A stretch of 63,797 nucleotides of DNA from Sphaerisporangium rufum (GTDB taxonomy: Bacteria; Actinomycetota; Actinomycetes; Streptosporangiales; Streptosporangiaceae). Position numbers and translations under genes: made by a program. Position 1 is the first letter of the stretch. Every line of letters starts with the position of its first letter. Below the pieces are notes generated by a model, which was not told where the DNA came from, did no database searches, and worked only from the letters and a program-made list of their open reading frames with translations. The stretch is taken from NCBI RefSeq assembly GCF_016863395.1, contig NZ_BOOU01000080.1, positions 1-63,797 of the forward strand. Direction: 5' to 3'. This document shows, piece by piece, positions 16,727 to 25,590 of this stretch.

Positions 16727-17938
16727 GTGCGCGTCCTGGTCTACCCGCACGCGATGGAGGTCGGCGGCAGCCAGCTCAACGCGGTGGAGCTGGCCGCGGC
16801 CGTCCAGCGGCTCGGGCACCGGGTCGGCGTCATCGGCGAGCCCGGCCCGCTGGTCGAGTACGTCACCGGCGCCGGGCTGGAGCACCTGCCGCTGGACCCG
16901 GCGCGGCGCCGCCCGTCGGCCGGCACGGTGCGCCTGCTGCGCGAGCTGGCCGCCACCCGCGGGCTGGACGTGATCCACGGCTACGAGTGGCCGCCCGGCG
17001 TGGAGGCGTTCTACGCCGGGCTGCGCGGGCCGGCCGCCGCGGTGTGCACGGTCATGTCGATGGCGGTGGCGCCGTTCCTGCCGCCGTCGCTGCCGCTGGT
17101 CGTCGGCACCCGGGAGATCCAGCGGCAGGCGTCCCCCGGCCGGCGCCGGGTGCACCTGATCGAGCCGCCGGTGGACGTCGAGGCCAACGCCCCCGGCCAC
17201 CCGGTGGACGGCTTCCGCCGCGAGTTCGGCCTGGAGCCGGGCCCGCTGGACATCGTGGTGGTGTGCCGGCTGGTCGCCGAGCTGAAGCTGGAGGGCCTGC
17301 TCACCGCGATCGACGTGGTGGGCCGGCTGGCCGCCGAGCTGGACCTGCGCCTGATCGTGGCCGGTGACGGGCCGGCCCGCGACCAGGTCGAGCGGCGGGC
17401 CGCCGCCGCCGACGCCGCCGCCGGGCGGCGCGCCGTGGTGCTCACCGGCCAGTTGCTGGACCCGCGGCCGGCCTACGCCGCGGCCGACGTCTGCCTGGGC
17501 ATGGGCGGGTCGGCGCTGCGCTCGCTGGCCTTCGCCAAGCCGCTCGTCGTGCAGGGCGAGCGCGGCTTCTTCGAGCTGCTCACCCCGGACACCGAGCACC
17601 TCTTCCTCGCCCAGGGCTGGTACGGCCTCGGCCTCGGCCCCGAGGACGGCGCCCCCCGGCTGGAGGCCCTGCTGCGCCGGCTGCACGCCGACCCGGGCCT
17701 GCGCGCCCGGCTCGGCGAGTACGGCCGGCGGCTGGTCGCCGACCGGTTCAGCCTGGACCGCGCCGCCCGGGTCCAGGTGGAGATCTACCAGCAGGCCGTG
17801 GACGAGCGGCCCGCCGCCCGCGACGCGCTCGGCACCGCGGCGGGCGTGCTCGGGCACAAGCTCCGCCGCCGCTACGCCCGGCTGCGCGGCACGCACGCCC
17901 GCGACGACTTCAACGCCGTCGCCAAGGGCCGCCGATGA
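16727..17938 (+). CDS. Glycosyltransferase family 4-like
   Basis: 403 residues from GTG 16727 (GGAGG seven bases upstream, 3 bp after the previous stop). GT-B enzyme: N-terminal VYPHAMEVGGSQLNAVELA is the typical acceptor-side GGSQ loop of GT4 enzymes, and IVVVCRLVAELKLEGLLTAI and LIVAGDGPARDQVE belong to the donor domain. The usual E-x7-E near the C-terminal end is modified (ALRSLAFAKPLVVQGERGFFE), so the donor site is somewhat atypical. Overlaps the flippase by 4 bases. Confidence 0.8.
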   Translation: MRVLVYPHAMEVGGSQLNAVELAAAVQRLGHRVGVIGEPGPLVEYVTGAGLEHLPLDPARRRPSAGTVRLLRELAATRGLDVIHGYEWPPGVEAFYAGLRGPAAAVCTVMSMAVAPFLPPSLPLVVGTREIQRQASPGRRRVHLIEPPVDVEANAPGHPVDGFRREFGLEPGPLDIVVVCRLVAELKLEGLLTAIDVVGRLAAELDLRLIVAGDGPARDQVERRAAAADAAAGRRAVVLTGQLLDPRPAYAAADVCLGMGGSALRSLAFAKPLVVQGERGFFELLTPDTEHLFLAQGWYGLGLGPEDGAPRLEALLRRLHADPGLRARLGEYGRRLVADRFSLDRAARVQVEIYQQAVDERPAARDALGTAAGVLGHKLRRRYARLRGTHARDDFNAVAKGRR

Positions 17939-19371
17939 CCGGCGTGGACACCTCGTCGCTGCGGGCCAGGGCCGGCCGGGCGCTCGGCTGGAGCCTGGTG
18001 AGCACGCTGGCCGCCCGGTTCGGCACCCTGGCCATCGGGATCACCCTGGCCCGGGTGCTCGGCCCGGCGGAGTTCGGCACCTTCGCGGTCGCGCTGGTCG
18101 CGCTGCTGGCCATGCTGAGCATCAACGAGCTGGGCGTCAGCCTGGCCATCGTCCGGTGGGCCGACGACCCGCGCGCCATCGTGCCGACCGTGGCCACGAT
18201 GGCGCTGGCCTTCAGCGTGCTGGTGTGCGGGGCGTTCATGCTGGCCGCCCCGGCGTTCGCCGCCGCCCTGGGCAACCCGGCGGCCACCGGGCCGGTGCGG
18301 GTGCTGGCGATCAGCGTGGTCACCAACGGGCTGGTGTCCACCTCGGCCGCGCTGATGCAGCGCAACTTCATGCAGGGCCGCAAGATGATCGCCGACCAGG
18401 TGGACAACTGGCTCGGCGCGCTGGTGTCGCTGGCGCTGGCCCTGCTCGGCTGGGGGGCGATGAGCCTGGCCGTCGGCCGGGTGTGCGGGTCGATCGCCGG
18501 CGGCGGGCTGCTGGTCGCCTTCGCCCCCGGGCGGCCGCGCTTCGGCTTCGACCCGGCGGTGGCCCGCCGGCTGCTGCGGTTCGGGGTGCCGCTCGCCGGG
18601 TCGTCGCTGCTGGTCTTCGCGGTCGGGTACGCCGACCAGATCGTCGTCGGGCACCTGCTCGGCTCCACCGCGCTCGGCTTCTACGTGCTGGCGGTGAACC
18701 TGTCCGGCTGGCCGGTCGCGGTGTTCTCCCAGCCGGTGCGGGCGGTCGCCCCGGCGGCGTTCGCCCGCCTCCAACACGACCGGCCCACCCTCAACCGGTC
18801 CTTCGTCGCGGTGGCCGGGCTGCTGACCGGGCTGACGCTGCCGCTGTGCCTGCTGCTCAGCGGCGCCGCCCCGGCGGTGATCCGCTTCGTGTACGGCGAG
18901 CAGTGGGTGCCGGCCGCGATCGCGCTGGCCGGGCTCGGCGTGCTGGCCGGGCTGCGCATCTTCTTCGAGCTGGTCTACGACTACCTGGTGGTGCTGGAAC
19001 GCTCGCGGGCGGTGCTGGCCGTACAGGCGCTGTGGCTGGCGGTGCTGGTGCCGGCGATGTGGTTCGGCGTGCGGCTAGGCGGCCTGCGCGGCGCGGCGAT
19101 CGCCCTGGTGGCGGTGGCGGGCGCCGTGGTGCTGCCCGCCTACCTGACCCGGCTGGCCGGCGCGGGCGTCGCGCTCGGGGCGCTGGCCCGGGCGCTGTGG
19201 CCGCCGGTGGCGCTGGCCGCGGCGGCGGGCGGCGTCGCGGTGCTGGCCACCCGGACCATCCCCGCCGACCTATGGGGCCTCGCCGTGGCGGGCACGTTCA
19301 CCATGCTGCTCGTCGGCCTGTTCGGCCACCGCAGGCGCGGCGTGCTGCGCGCCGTGAAGGAGACCGCATGA
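17935..19371 (+). CDS. Polysaccharide flippase (Wzx/MATE-like exporter)
   Basis: 478 residues and almost entirely hydrophobic, with 12-14 predicted membrane segments. The N-terminus RALGWSLVSTLAARFGTLAIGITLARVLGPAEFGTFAVALV is the hallmark of the polysaccharide-synthesis flippase family. It moves the undecaprenyl-linked repeat unit across the membrane to the polymerase (a Wzy-like protein is at 21999-23345). Overlaps its neighbours by 4 bases on both sides. Confidence 0.88.
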   Translation: MTGVDTSSLRARAGRALGWSLVSTLAARFGTLAIGITLARVLGPAEFGTFAVALVALLAMLSINELGVSLAIVRWADDPRAIVPTVATMALAFSVLVCGAFMLAAPAFAAALGNPAATGPVRVLAISVVTNGLVSTSAALMQRNFMQGRKMIADQVDNWLGALVSLALALLGWGAMSLAVGRVCGSIAGGGLLVAFAPGRPRFGFDPAVARRLLRFGVPLAGSSLLVFAVGYADQIVVGHLLGSTALGFYVLAVNLSGWPVAVFSQPVRAVAPAAFARLQHDRPTLNRSFVAVAGLLTGLTLPLCLLLSGAAPAVIRFVYGEQWVPAAIALAGLGVLAGLRIFFELVYDYLVVLERSRAVLAVQALWLAVLVPAMWFGVRLGGLRGAAIALVAVAGAVVLPAYLTRLAGAGVALGALARALWPPVALAAAAGGVAVLATRTIPADLWGLAVAGTFTMLLVGLFGHRRRGVLRAVKETA

Positions 19372-20048
19372 CCGCCCCGATCCCGCTGCTGATCGTCGGC
19401 GCCGGCGGCTTCGCCCGGGAGACCGCCCAGGCGGTGCACGCGGTGAACGACGCCGGGCCCGCCTGGGAGCTGCTCGGCCACCTGGACGACGACCCGGCGC
19501 GGCACGGCACCGTGGTGGACGGGGTGCCGGTGCTCGGCCCGGCCGCCCTGGCGGCGGCCCGGACGGACGCCCGGCTGGTCGTCTGCACCGGCAGCCCGCG
19601 CGACTACGCCAGCCGGGCGCGGATCGTCGCCCGCCTCGGCCTGCCGCCGGAGCGGTACGCCACCGTGGTCCACCCCGGCGCCTCCGTGGCGCGCAGCTGC
19701 TCCCTCGGCCCGGGTACGGTGGTGCTCGCCCAGGCGGTGCTCACCGCGGCCGTCACCGTCGGGGCGCACGTGGCGGTGATGCCGCACGTCACCCTCACCC
19801 ACGACGACGTGGTGGGCGACTTCGCCACGCTGGCGGCCGGCGTGCGGCTGGCCGGCGGCGTCCACGTCGAGCCGGGGGCCTACCTCGGCGCCGGGGCGCT
19901 GGTCCGCGAGTCCCGGACGATCGGCGCCGGCGCGCTGGTCGGCATGGGCTCGGTCGTCACCCGGGACGTCCCGGCCGGCCAGGTCTGGGCCGGCGTCCCC
20001 GCCCGCTTCCTCCGTCCCGCACCCGACCCCACCGGAGTCCCGCAGTGA
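19368..20048 (+). CDS. PglD-like sugar O/N-acyltransferase
   Basis: 226 residues. The N-terminal Rossmann-like domain (LLIVGAGGFARETAQAVHAVN) is followed by a left-handed beta-helix of hexapeptide repeats (about 100-210; for example GTVVLAQAVLTAAVTVGAHV). This layout matches the PglD/NeuD family, which acetylates the amino group of UDP-4-amino sugars. H-x-D-like LTHDDVVG at about 144-151 could hold the catalytic histidine. It lies between the flippase and the second DegT aminotransferase with 4-base overlaps, so it probably acylates that enzyme's product. Confidence 0.85.
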   Translation: MTAPIPLLIVGAGGFARETAQAVHAVNDAGPAWELLGHLDDDPARHGTVVDGVPVLGPAALAAARTDARLVVCTGSPRDYASRARIVARLGLPPERYATVVHPGASVARSCSLGPGTVVLAQAVLTAAVTVGAHVAVMPHVTLTHDDVVGDFATLAAGVRLAGGVHVEPGAYLGAGALVRESRTIGAGALVGMGSVVTRDVPAGQVWAGVPARFLRPAPDPTGVPQ

Positions 20049-21154
20049 CCTCCCCCGTGATCCCGTTCGTCGATCTGCGTGCCGCCCATGCCGAAGTGGC
20101 CGAGGAGGTGCGCGCCGGCTTCGACCGGGTGCTCGCCGACACCTCGTTCGTGCAGGGCCCGGACGTGGCCGCCTTCGAGGAGGAGTTCGCCGCGTTCTGC
20201 GGCGTCCCGCACTGCGTCGGGGTGGGCAACGGCACCGACGCCATCGAGCTGGCGCTGCGCGCCTCCGGGCTGCCGGCCGGTGCGGGCGCGGTGCTGCCGG
20301 CCAACACGTTCGTGGCCACCGCCGAGGCGGTGGTGCGCGCCGGCCTGCGCCCGGTGCTGGCCGACTGCGACGACGAGCACCTGCTCCTCGACCCGGTGTC
20401 GGCGGCGGCGGCGTCCGGCCCCGGCACCGCGGCGATCCTGCCGGTGCACCTGTACGGCCAGCAGGCGCCGATGGCCGCGGTGCACGACCTGGCGGCCCGG
20501 CACGGGCTGGCCGTCGTGGAGGACGCCGCCCAGTCGCAGGGCTCGGCCCAGGACGGCCGGCCGCCGGTCGGGCTGGCCGCCACCAGCTTCTACCCCGGCA
20601 AGAACCTCGGCGCCTACGGCGAGGCGGGCGCGGTGCTGACGTCGGGGCCGCAGGCCGCGCGGGCGGTCCGCCTGCTGACCAGCCACGGCAGCGAGGTGAA
20701 GTACCGGCACGAGACGCTCGGCTTCAACTCCCGGCTGGACACCCTGCAGGCGGTGGTGCTGCGCGCCAAGCTGCGCCGGCTGGCCCGCTGGAACGAGCTG
20801 CGCCGCGCCGCGGCCGCCCGGTACGCCTCGCTGCTGTCCGGCGTCGAGGGGGTCCGGCCGCCGCGCGAGACGCCGGGCAACACCCACGTCTGGCACCTGT
20901 ACGTTGTCCGGGTGCCCGAGCGGGACCGGGTGCTGGCCGGGCTGCAGGCCGCCGGGGTGCAGGCGCAGATCCACTACCCGGTGCCGGTGCACCTGCAGCC
21001 GGCCTTCGCCTTCCTCGGCCACGGCCCCGGCGACTTCCCGGTCGCCGAGCGCGCCGCCGGCGAGATCCTCTCGCTGCCCATGCATCCCCACCTCACCCCC
21101 GCCCAGCAGGAGCGCGTCGCCGAGACCCTGGACAAGGTCCTGCGCCAGATCTGA
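20045..21154 (+). CDS. DegT/DnrJ/EryC1/StrS-family sugar aminotransferase (copy 2)
   Basis: 369 residues, starting at GTG 20045 in an overlap with the acyltransferase. PLP lysine K186 in SFYPGKNLGAYGEAGAV and D160 in VVEDAAQSQGS. The FYPGKNLGAYGDAGA-type motif is characteristic of the QdtB/FdtB/TylB branch, which makes dTDP-3-amino-3,6-dideoxyhexoses. No QdtA/FdtA-like 3,4-ketoisomerase is visible in the window, so either the substrate differs or that gene lies elsewhere. Last gene of the operon. Confidence 0.88.
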   Translation: MTSPVIPFVDLRAAHAEVAEEVRAGFDRVLADTSFVQGPDVAAFEEEFAAFCGVPHCVGVGNGTDAIELALRASGLPAGAGAVLPANTFVATAEAVVRAGLRPVLADCDDEHLLLDPVSAAAASGPGTAAILPVHLYGQQAPMAAVHDLAARHGLAVVEDAAQSQGSAQDGRPPVGLAATSFYPGKNLGAYGEAGAVLTSGPQAARAVRLLTSHGSEVKYRHETLGFNSRLDTLQAVVLRAKLRRLARWNELRRAAAARYASLLSGVEGVRPPRETPGNTHVWHLYVVRVPERDRVLAGLQAAGVQAQIHYPVPVHLQPAFAFLGHGPGDFPVAERAAGEILSLPMHPHLTPAQQERVAETLDKVLRQI

Positions 21155-21160
21155 ACCGCC

Positions 21161-21187
21161 GGCCGGCATGGATCACTCTTGCCGGCC
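21161..21187 (+). terminator. Hairpin after the glycan operon
   Basis: Perfect 8-bp inverted repeat GGCCGGCA (21161-21168) and TGCCGGCC (21180-21187) with an 11-base loop, starting six bases after the stop of the second aminotransferase. No U-tract follows, so it is a weaker terminator or an RNA-stabilising hairpin. Confidence 0.5.
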
Positions 21188-21395
21188 CTCTCCCGACCGG
21201 CACCGGGCGGTTGGCGGCACGCCCCCGGCCGGGTGGGACGAACGTCTCTCCTGCAAGCGCCGGCGTCGCCGATGGGACGGGACGCAGGAACGTAAGTGGT
21301 CGATTACCGGAAGCGGACGGTCAGCGGCCCACCAGGTGAAGCGGCGGTCCAGGCCGTAGACTTGGCTGTGGTGTCGGTCCGATGGGAGGCTGGGT

Positions 21396-21971
21396 ATGGC
21401 GGAGCCACTGCCCGACTGGTTCTATCCGCCGCCGCGCGGCTGGATGGCGGAGGATCTCGACCACCTGCCGCCCGAGGCGCCGCGTCACCTGGAGCTCGTC
21501 GATGGAGCGCTCATCGTGATGTCGCCACGGACCAAGTTCCACATGCGGGTGATCGACCGCCTCAGCCGGCAGCTCTCCGCGGCCGCTCCTGACGACGTGG
21601 ACGTGGTCCGGGAGATGACCGTCACACTCGCCCGCCGGACCCGCCCGGAACCGGACATCATGGTGGTGCGGGAGCGGCCTGGTGAAGGCATGGACCGGAC
21701 TACTTACTGGCCCGCCGAGGTCGTACTCGCCGTCGAGGTGGTCTCCCCCGACTCTGAGGACCGTGACCGCCGGGTCAAGCCGGAACGATACGCGGAGGCC
21801 GGCATCCCCCACTTCTGGCGGATCGAGAACGAGGATAACCACCCTGTGGTCCATGTCTACGAACTCGACGACACGACCGGCGGCTACGTCCCGACGGCCA
21901 TCGAGCGCAAGCGGCTCCGGCTGATGGTCCCGTTCGACATCGACATCGAACTGCGCGATCTCGTCGGCTGA
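21396..21971 (+). CDS. Uma2-family putative endonuclease (DUF820)
   Basis: 191 residues. Matches the Uma2/DUF820 family of PD-(D/E)xK-like nucleases: HLELVDGALIVMSP, then the active-site acidic residues in RTRPEPDIMVV (D88-like) and VVLAVEVVSPDSEDRDRRVKPERYAEAGIPHFW, where E-x-V before the SPDS and the later lysine fit the motif. GGGAGG precedes ATG 21396. Such genes are numerous in actinobacteria and cyanobacteria and their role is unknown. It interrupts the exopolysaccharide locus without obvious connection. Confidence 0.85.
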   Translation: MAEPLPDWFYPPPRGWMAEDLDHLPPEAPRHLELVDGALIVMSPRTKFHMRVIDRLSRQLSAAAPDDVDVVREMTVTLARRTRPEPDIMVVRERPGEGMDRTTYWPAEVVLAVEVVSPDSEDRDRRVKPERYAEAGIPHFWRIENEDNHPVVHVYELDDTTGGYVPTAIERKRLRLMVPFDIDIELRDLVG

Positions 21972-21998
21972 CGATGGCCGCCGCCTGCGCCGCCGGAG

Positions 21999-23345
21999 CT
22001 AGCCGTGCCCCTGGGCGGAGGTGGTCTGCAGGCGCCAGAGGGCGCCGGTGAGGCCGAGGAGCAGGAACATCAGGTTGGTGATCATCGGGAAGCTGAACGC
22101 GTCGAAGGTGCCGAACCCGAACACCGCGACCGCGGCGGAGGCGGCCAGGCACTGGGCCAGGTGGCGGGTCTCCTCGTCGGCGGCGGCCCGCCGGGCGCGG
22201 CGGGCCAGCATCCAGCCGGAGGCCAGGAAGACCAGCAGGGCCAGCAGGCCGAACAGGCCGGTCTCCAGGGCGGACATCAGGTACTGGTTGTCGATCACCC
22301 GGTAGACGCGTGGCAGATAGGTCGCGAAGCCCTGGCCGAACAGCGGCCGCTGCGACACCGCCTGGACGACCGCGTCGTAGTCGCCGGTGCGGGTGGTGGA
22401 GTTCTCGTCCGAGCCGATCACCGAGATCAGGTTCACCACGGTGCCGATCAGCCCGGGGATCAGCACCCGCATCACAATGGACGCCGCTCCGAAGATCAGG
22501 ATGGCCCGCAGCCGCCATTCCGGCCGCCAGGTGGGCAGCAGCACCACCATCGCGACGAACAGGCCGAGGATCGCCGACCGGGACACGCTCATCGGCAGCG
22601 CGCCGGCGATGAGCACCACCATCATCCAGCGGCGGCGGCGCCGTTCGGGGATCCGGCAGTAGATCGCGCCGTGCAGCGCCAGCGGCAGCACCGCGGCCAG
22701 CACCACGCCGAGCTCGATGGGGTGGGTGGCGGTGCCGGACGGCCGGAAGAAGCCCTCCCGTTCGAAGAGCACCGACGCGCCCTTCTCCACCAGGCCGGGC
22801 AGCGCCATGTAGCTGGTGACCTCGATGCCGGTGAAGAACTGGATCATCGCGATCAGCGCGGGGAAGGAGGCGCCCAGCACGATGCGGTGCCGCAGCGTCT
22901 CCAGCCGGTCCATGTCGGGGACGCCGTCCGCGGTGACCAGGGCGATGCCCGCCCAGCCGGCGACCAGCACCAGCCCGAGGTCGGCGGCGTTCAGCTCGTC
23001 GCCGGACAGCGGACGGGTCGTCGCGGCGACGTAACTGGCGAGCACGGCCAGCGCGAACAGCACGACGACCAGGCGCACCGGCTGCCGGCCGCGCAGCGGG
23101 GTCCAGCGCGGGGACAGCGTGGAGAACAGGTACCAGACCAGCAGCAGCACGGCGACCATGGAGGAGGGCGACCCGGCGCCGCCCAGCGGCCCGACGACGT
23201 ACCGGGCCGGCATGACGAACAGCACGATCAGGAAGAACGACATGATCGACACGGGGTCGATCCGCGTGCGCGGCAGGCGGCCCCGGCGGGGCGCCCGCCG
23301 GCGGGCCGGGGCGTGCGCCCGCTCGGCGGCCGGTGCGGTCGTCAC
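21999..23345 (-). CDS. O-antigen polymerase/ligase-like membrane protein (Wzy-type)
   Basis: 448 residues from a GTG that overlaps the preceding gene by 4 bases. About ten to twelve hydrophobic segments. A large extracytoplasmic loop between about residues 250 and 340 contains SDENSTTRTGDYDAVVQAV, RPLFGQGFATYLP and the conserved HPIE (ATHPIELGVVL), matching the O-antigen ligase/Wzy domain. It would polymerise repeat units delivered by the flippase. Transcribed with the Wzz-like gene upstream, as expected for a polymerase and its chain-length partner. Confidence 0.85.
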   Translation of the reverse strand: MTTAPAAERAHAPARRRAPRRGRLPRTRIDPVSIMSFFLIVLFVMPARYVVGPLGGAGSPSSMVAVLLLVWYLFSTLSPRWTPLRGRQPVRLVVVLFALAVLASYVAATTRPLSGDELNAADLGLVLVAGWAGIALVTADGVPDMDRLETLRHRIVLGASFPALIAMIQFFTGIEVTSYMALPGLVEKGASVLFEREGFFRPSGTATHPIELGVVLAAVLPLALHGAIYCRIPERRRRRWMMVVLIAGALPMSVSRSAILGLFVAMVVLLPTWRPEWRLRAILIFGAASIVMRVLIPGLIGTVVNLISVIGSDENSTTRTGDYDAVVQAVSQRPLFGQGFATYLPRVYRVIDNQYLMSALETGLFGLLALLVFLASGWMLARRARRAAADEETRHLAQCLAASAAVAVFGFGTFDAFSFPMITNLMFLLLGLTGALWRLQTTSAQGHG

Positions 23346-24670
23346 CGCCCCGGCCTGGTCGGGTCGAACACCACGTAGGGCTCGTCGTCGGGGTCGGCGT
23401 CCCGCGCGGAACGCCGGTCGCCGCCGGTGCGGCCGCCGCGGCCGGACGAGGAGCGGCCGCCGTTCGCCGTGCGGCCCCGGGCGTCGGTGCCGGCGGGGAG
23501 TTCGGTCTCGACGGTGCGGTCGGTGTCCGCGGTGCCCTCGCCACCGGCCGCGCGGGGCGACCGGCCGTTCGGCGAGGAGGACAGGCCGCCGGCCCTGGCG
23601 GACCGCGCCGCCGGGCCGCCGGAGCTGGTGGCGCCGTTCGGCGGGTCCTGGTCGCCGGACCAGACGTACAGGTCGTCCTCGGCGGAGATGGCCTGCATGG
23701 GGGCGGTGTAGCCCTCCTCGACGGCCTTGTCGTCCCACGGGTCGCGCGGCTCGGCGGGCGGGCGGTGCTTGGCGAGCCCGCCGGCCGGCGGGCGGCGGTC
23801 CTGGCCGCGCGGTTCGGCCGGCCGGGCGCCGCCGGAGCCGGCCGGGCGGGCGGCTCCGGGCTCGGCCGGGCGGGACGGGCGCGGCTCGGCCGGGGTCTCG
23901 GACCGGGGTAGGCGGGCGGACGATCGGGCCCGCGGCACCGCGGAGCCGCCCGGCCGCGGCGGGCCGCCGGCCGCGGGGCGCGGCCCGGCGGACGCCGGGC
24001 GCGGCGGCCGCGGCGCACCCGGCGGCTGGCCGGTGCGGGCCACCGTGTGCTCGGCCTGGGCCTGCTGGCGGCGCTTCTGGGCCAGCGACTCCAGGAACAG
24101 CGGCACGCCGATGGTGAGCAGCATGCCGCCGGCGAAGATGATGACCAGCAACCGGATCTTCTTCTCCGGGGTCAGCTCGGCCTTGTCGGTGGCGGTCACC
24201 AGCTCGGCGCGGATGGTCGCGTCCGGCAGGATGGCCGACTTGCGCTGCATCTCGGTGAGCCGCTCCTGGCTGAGCCGGGCGAGCGTCTCCATGGTGGCCT
24301 GCGCGATCTTCGGATCCGGGCCGGTGGCGGTGATGTCCAGCAGCGGCCCGCGCGAGTCCTGGGCCAGGCCCACGGTGTACTCGGCGGTGTTGCCCTGGCT
24401 CTTGAGGGTCTGCAGGGTGCGCTCGTCGCTCATGCCGCGGGAGATCACCTCGGCGGTGATGGTCAGCGAGGCGTCGAACGCCAGCCAGGGGTTGCCGCCG
24501 ACCGGCTGGGAGCCTTTCCGGGAGGAGAGGAAGACCACGGTGGCCGACGACTCGTACTGCCAGGGGATCACCACGGCCGCGCCGACCGTGGCCGCGATGG
24601 TGGCGAGAAGCAGCGTCACCGTCAGCGGCCACCGCCGGAGCAGCGCACGCAGCGAATCAAGCAGGTCCAT
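23342..24670 (-). CDS. Wzz/Cap-type chain-length protein with a long disordered cytoplasmic tail
   Basis: 442 residues. Membrane segments at about 15-36 and 172-194 enclose an extracytoplasmic region of about 135 residues, the arrangement of polysaccharide co-polymerases. Residues 200-442 form a low-complexity tail rich in Pro, Arg, Gly, Ser and Glu with no Walker motifs and no tyrosine cluster, so it is not the BY-kinase seen in many Gram-positive co-polymerases. The tail may be a scaffold or kinase target (inference). ATG 24670 with AAGGGA upstream. It diverges from a second Wzz-like gene at 24839. Confidence 0.75.
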   Translation of the reverse strand: MDLLDSLRALLRRWPLTVTLLLATIAATVGAAVVIPWQYESSATVVFLSSRKGSQPVGGNPWLAFDASLTITAEVISRGMSDERTLQTLKSQGNTAEYTVGLAQDSRGPLLDITATGPDPKIAQATMETLARLSQERLTEMQRKSAILPDATIRAELVTATDKAELTPEKKIRLLVIIFAGGMLLTIGVPLFLESLAQKRRQQAQAEHTVARTGQPPGAPRPPRPASAGPRPAAGGPPRPGGSAVPRARSSARLPRSETPAEPRPSRPAEPGAARPAGSGGARPAEPRGQDRRPPAGGLAKHRPPAEPRDPWDDKAVEEGYTAPMQAISAEDDLYVWSGDQDPPNGATSSGGPAARSARAGGLSSSPNGRSPRAAGGEGTADTDRTVETELPAGTDARGRTANGGRSSSGRGGRTGGDRRSARDADPDDEPYVVFDPTRPGR

Positions 24671-24838
24671 AGTGTCCCTTCACCCCCGCCCGGCCGGTGC
24701 GGTCATGATTTCCACTCCGCCGAGCCGCCCCCATAGGACGCCCGAACGCCTCCGCGCGTTGTCATCGCCCTCAAGTGTTTCCTCTGCCGTCATTCTTGGC
24801 CAGGCCCGCTCCAAAACTCGTCGCGCCTGTGCCACGAT

Positions 24839-25516
24839 GTGTCGGTGCGAAGGCGACTGGTCGTGCGGTGCTGCTGCCTGGCGCTGATCTTCCTGGTCGC
24901 CGCCGGTTCGGTGTTGTGGGTGCGATACCGCTCACCCCTGTACCAGAGTTCGGTCACGGTGGCGTTCGTCACCAAGACGCAGAACTTCCGTGGCGAAGTT
25001 TACGACCACTTCACCGACAATCACATTTTCATGGCACTGGCGACCGGCCGCTTTTTCGACAACCCCGGCACCCGCGATCAGTTGCGCCGGATGGGCGGCA
25101 CCGCCGCCTTCGATTACCGGGTCGCGCACTGGGGCAACGAGGAGCTGCCGGTCTACGGCCAGCCGTACGCCACCATGCAGGCCCTGTCCGACGACCCGGT
25201 GGAGACCCTCGAGACGGTGAACCTGGCGCTGCGCCTGCTCGGCCAGAAGACGCAGCGGCTGCAGGCCGGCGCCGGGGCGAGCGGCAAGGTCATGATCAAA
25301 CCGGAGATCATCGGCTCGATCATCGGCCCGGAGCGGCAGGGGCTGCAGAAGACCCGGGCGACGGTGGGCGTCGGCCTGATGGCGCTGCTCGCCATGGTGG
25401 GCGTGCTCACCGTCACCCGCGACCGGCGGCGCGAGCCGCCGGTCGGCCCGGCGGCGGCCCGCGGCGGGCGGTGGCGCGGCGCGGGCCTGGCGACCGGCGG
25501 CCACCCGTCATCGTGA
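24839..25516 (+). CDS. Second Wzz-like two-TM membrane protein
   Basis: 225 residues with membrane segments at about 9-28 and 175-193 and an extracytoplasmic domain between them (SPLYQSSVTVAFVTKTQN is Wzz-like just after TM1). A short basic tail follows TM2. It has no kinase domain. It starts at a GTG (24839; a second in-frame GTG is two codons on) and diverges from the larger Wzz-like gene, so two co-polymerase-type proteins with different cytoplasmic tails are made from one intergenic region. Family membership rests on topology and the post-TM1 sequence. Confidence 0.6.
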   Translation: MSVRRRLVVRCCCLALIFLVAAGSVLWVRYRSPLYQSSVTVAFVTKTQNFRGEVYDHFTDNHIFMALATGRFFDNPGTRDQLRRMGGTAAFDYRVAHWGNEELPVYGQPYATMQALSDDPVETLETVNLALRLLGQKTQRLQAGAGASGKVMIKPEIIGSIIGPERQGLQKTRATVGVGLMALLAMVGVLTVTRDRRREPPVGPAAARGGRWRGAGLATGGHPSS

Positions 25517-25590
25517 TCCTCCACAGGCGACCCCGCTCCCGGCCGGGCCGGTCATGGAGCGTTCCGAAACCCGATGACCAGGAGCCCGGC

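Noticed and set aside
15266-17896. An 876-codon open frame on the minus strand
   Set aside because: Antisense to the aminotransferase and glycosyltransferase genes, Gln/Arg/Gly-rich, no motif and no ribosome-binding site.
21396-21971. Uma2-family gene considered as a sign of an IS element or defence island
   Set aside because: No inverted repeats, transposase or other defence genes surround it; these genes are common as singletons in actinobacteria.
22005-23378. A 457-codon open frame on the plus strand
   Set aside because: Antisense to the Wzy-like gene, His/Gln/Arg-rich with no hydrophobic segments or domains; the minus-strand frame has the membrane topology.
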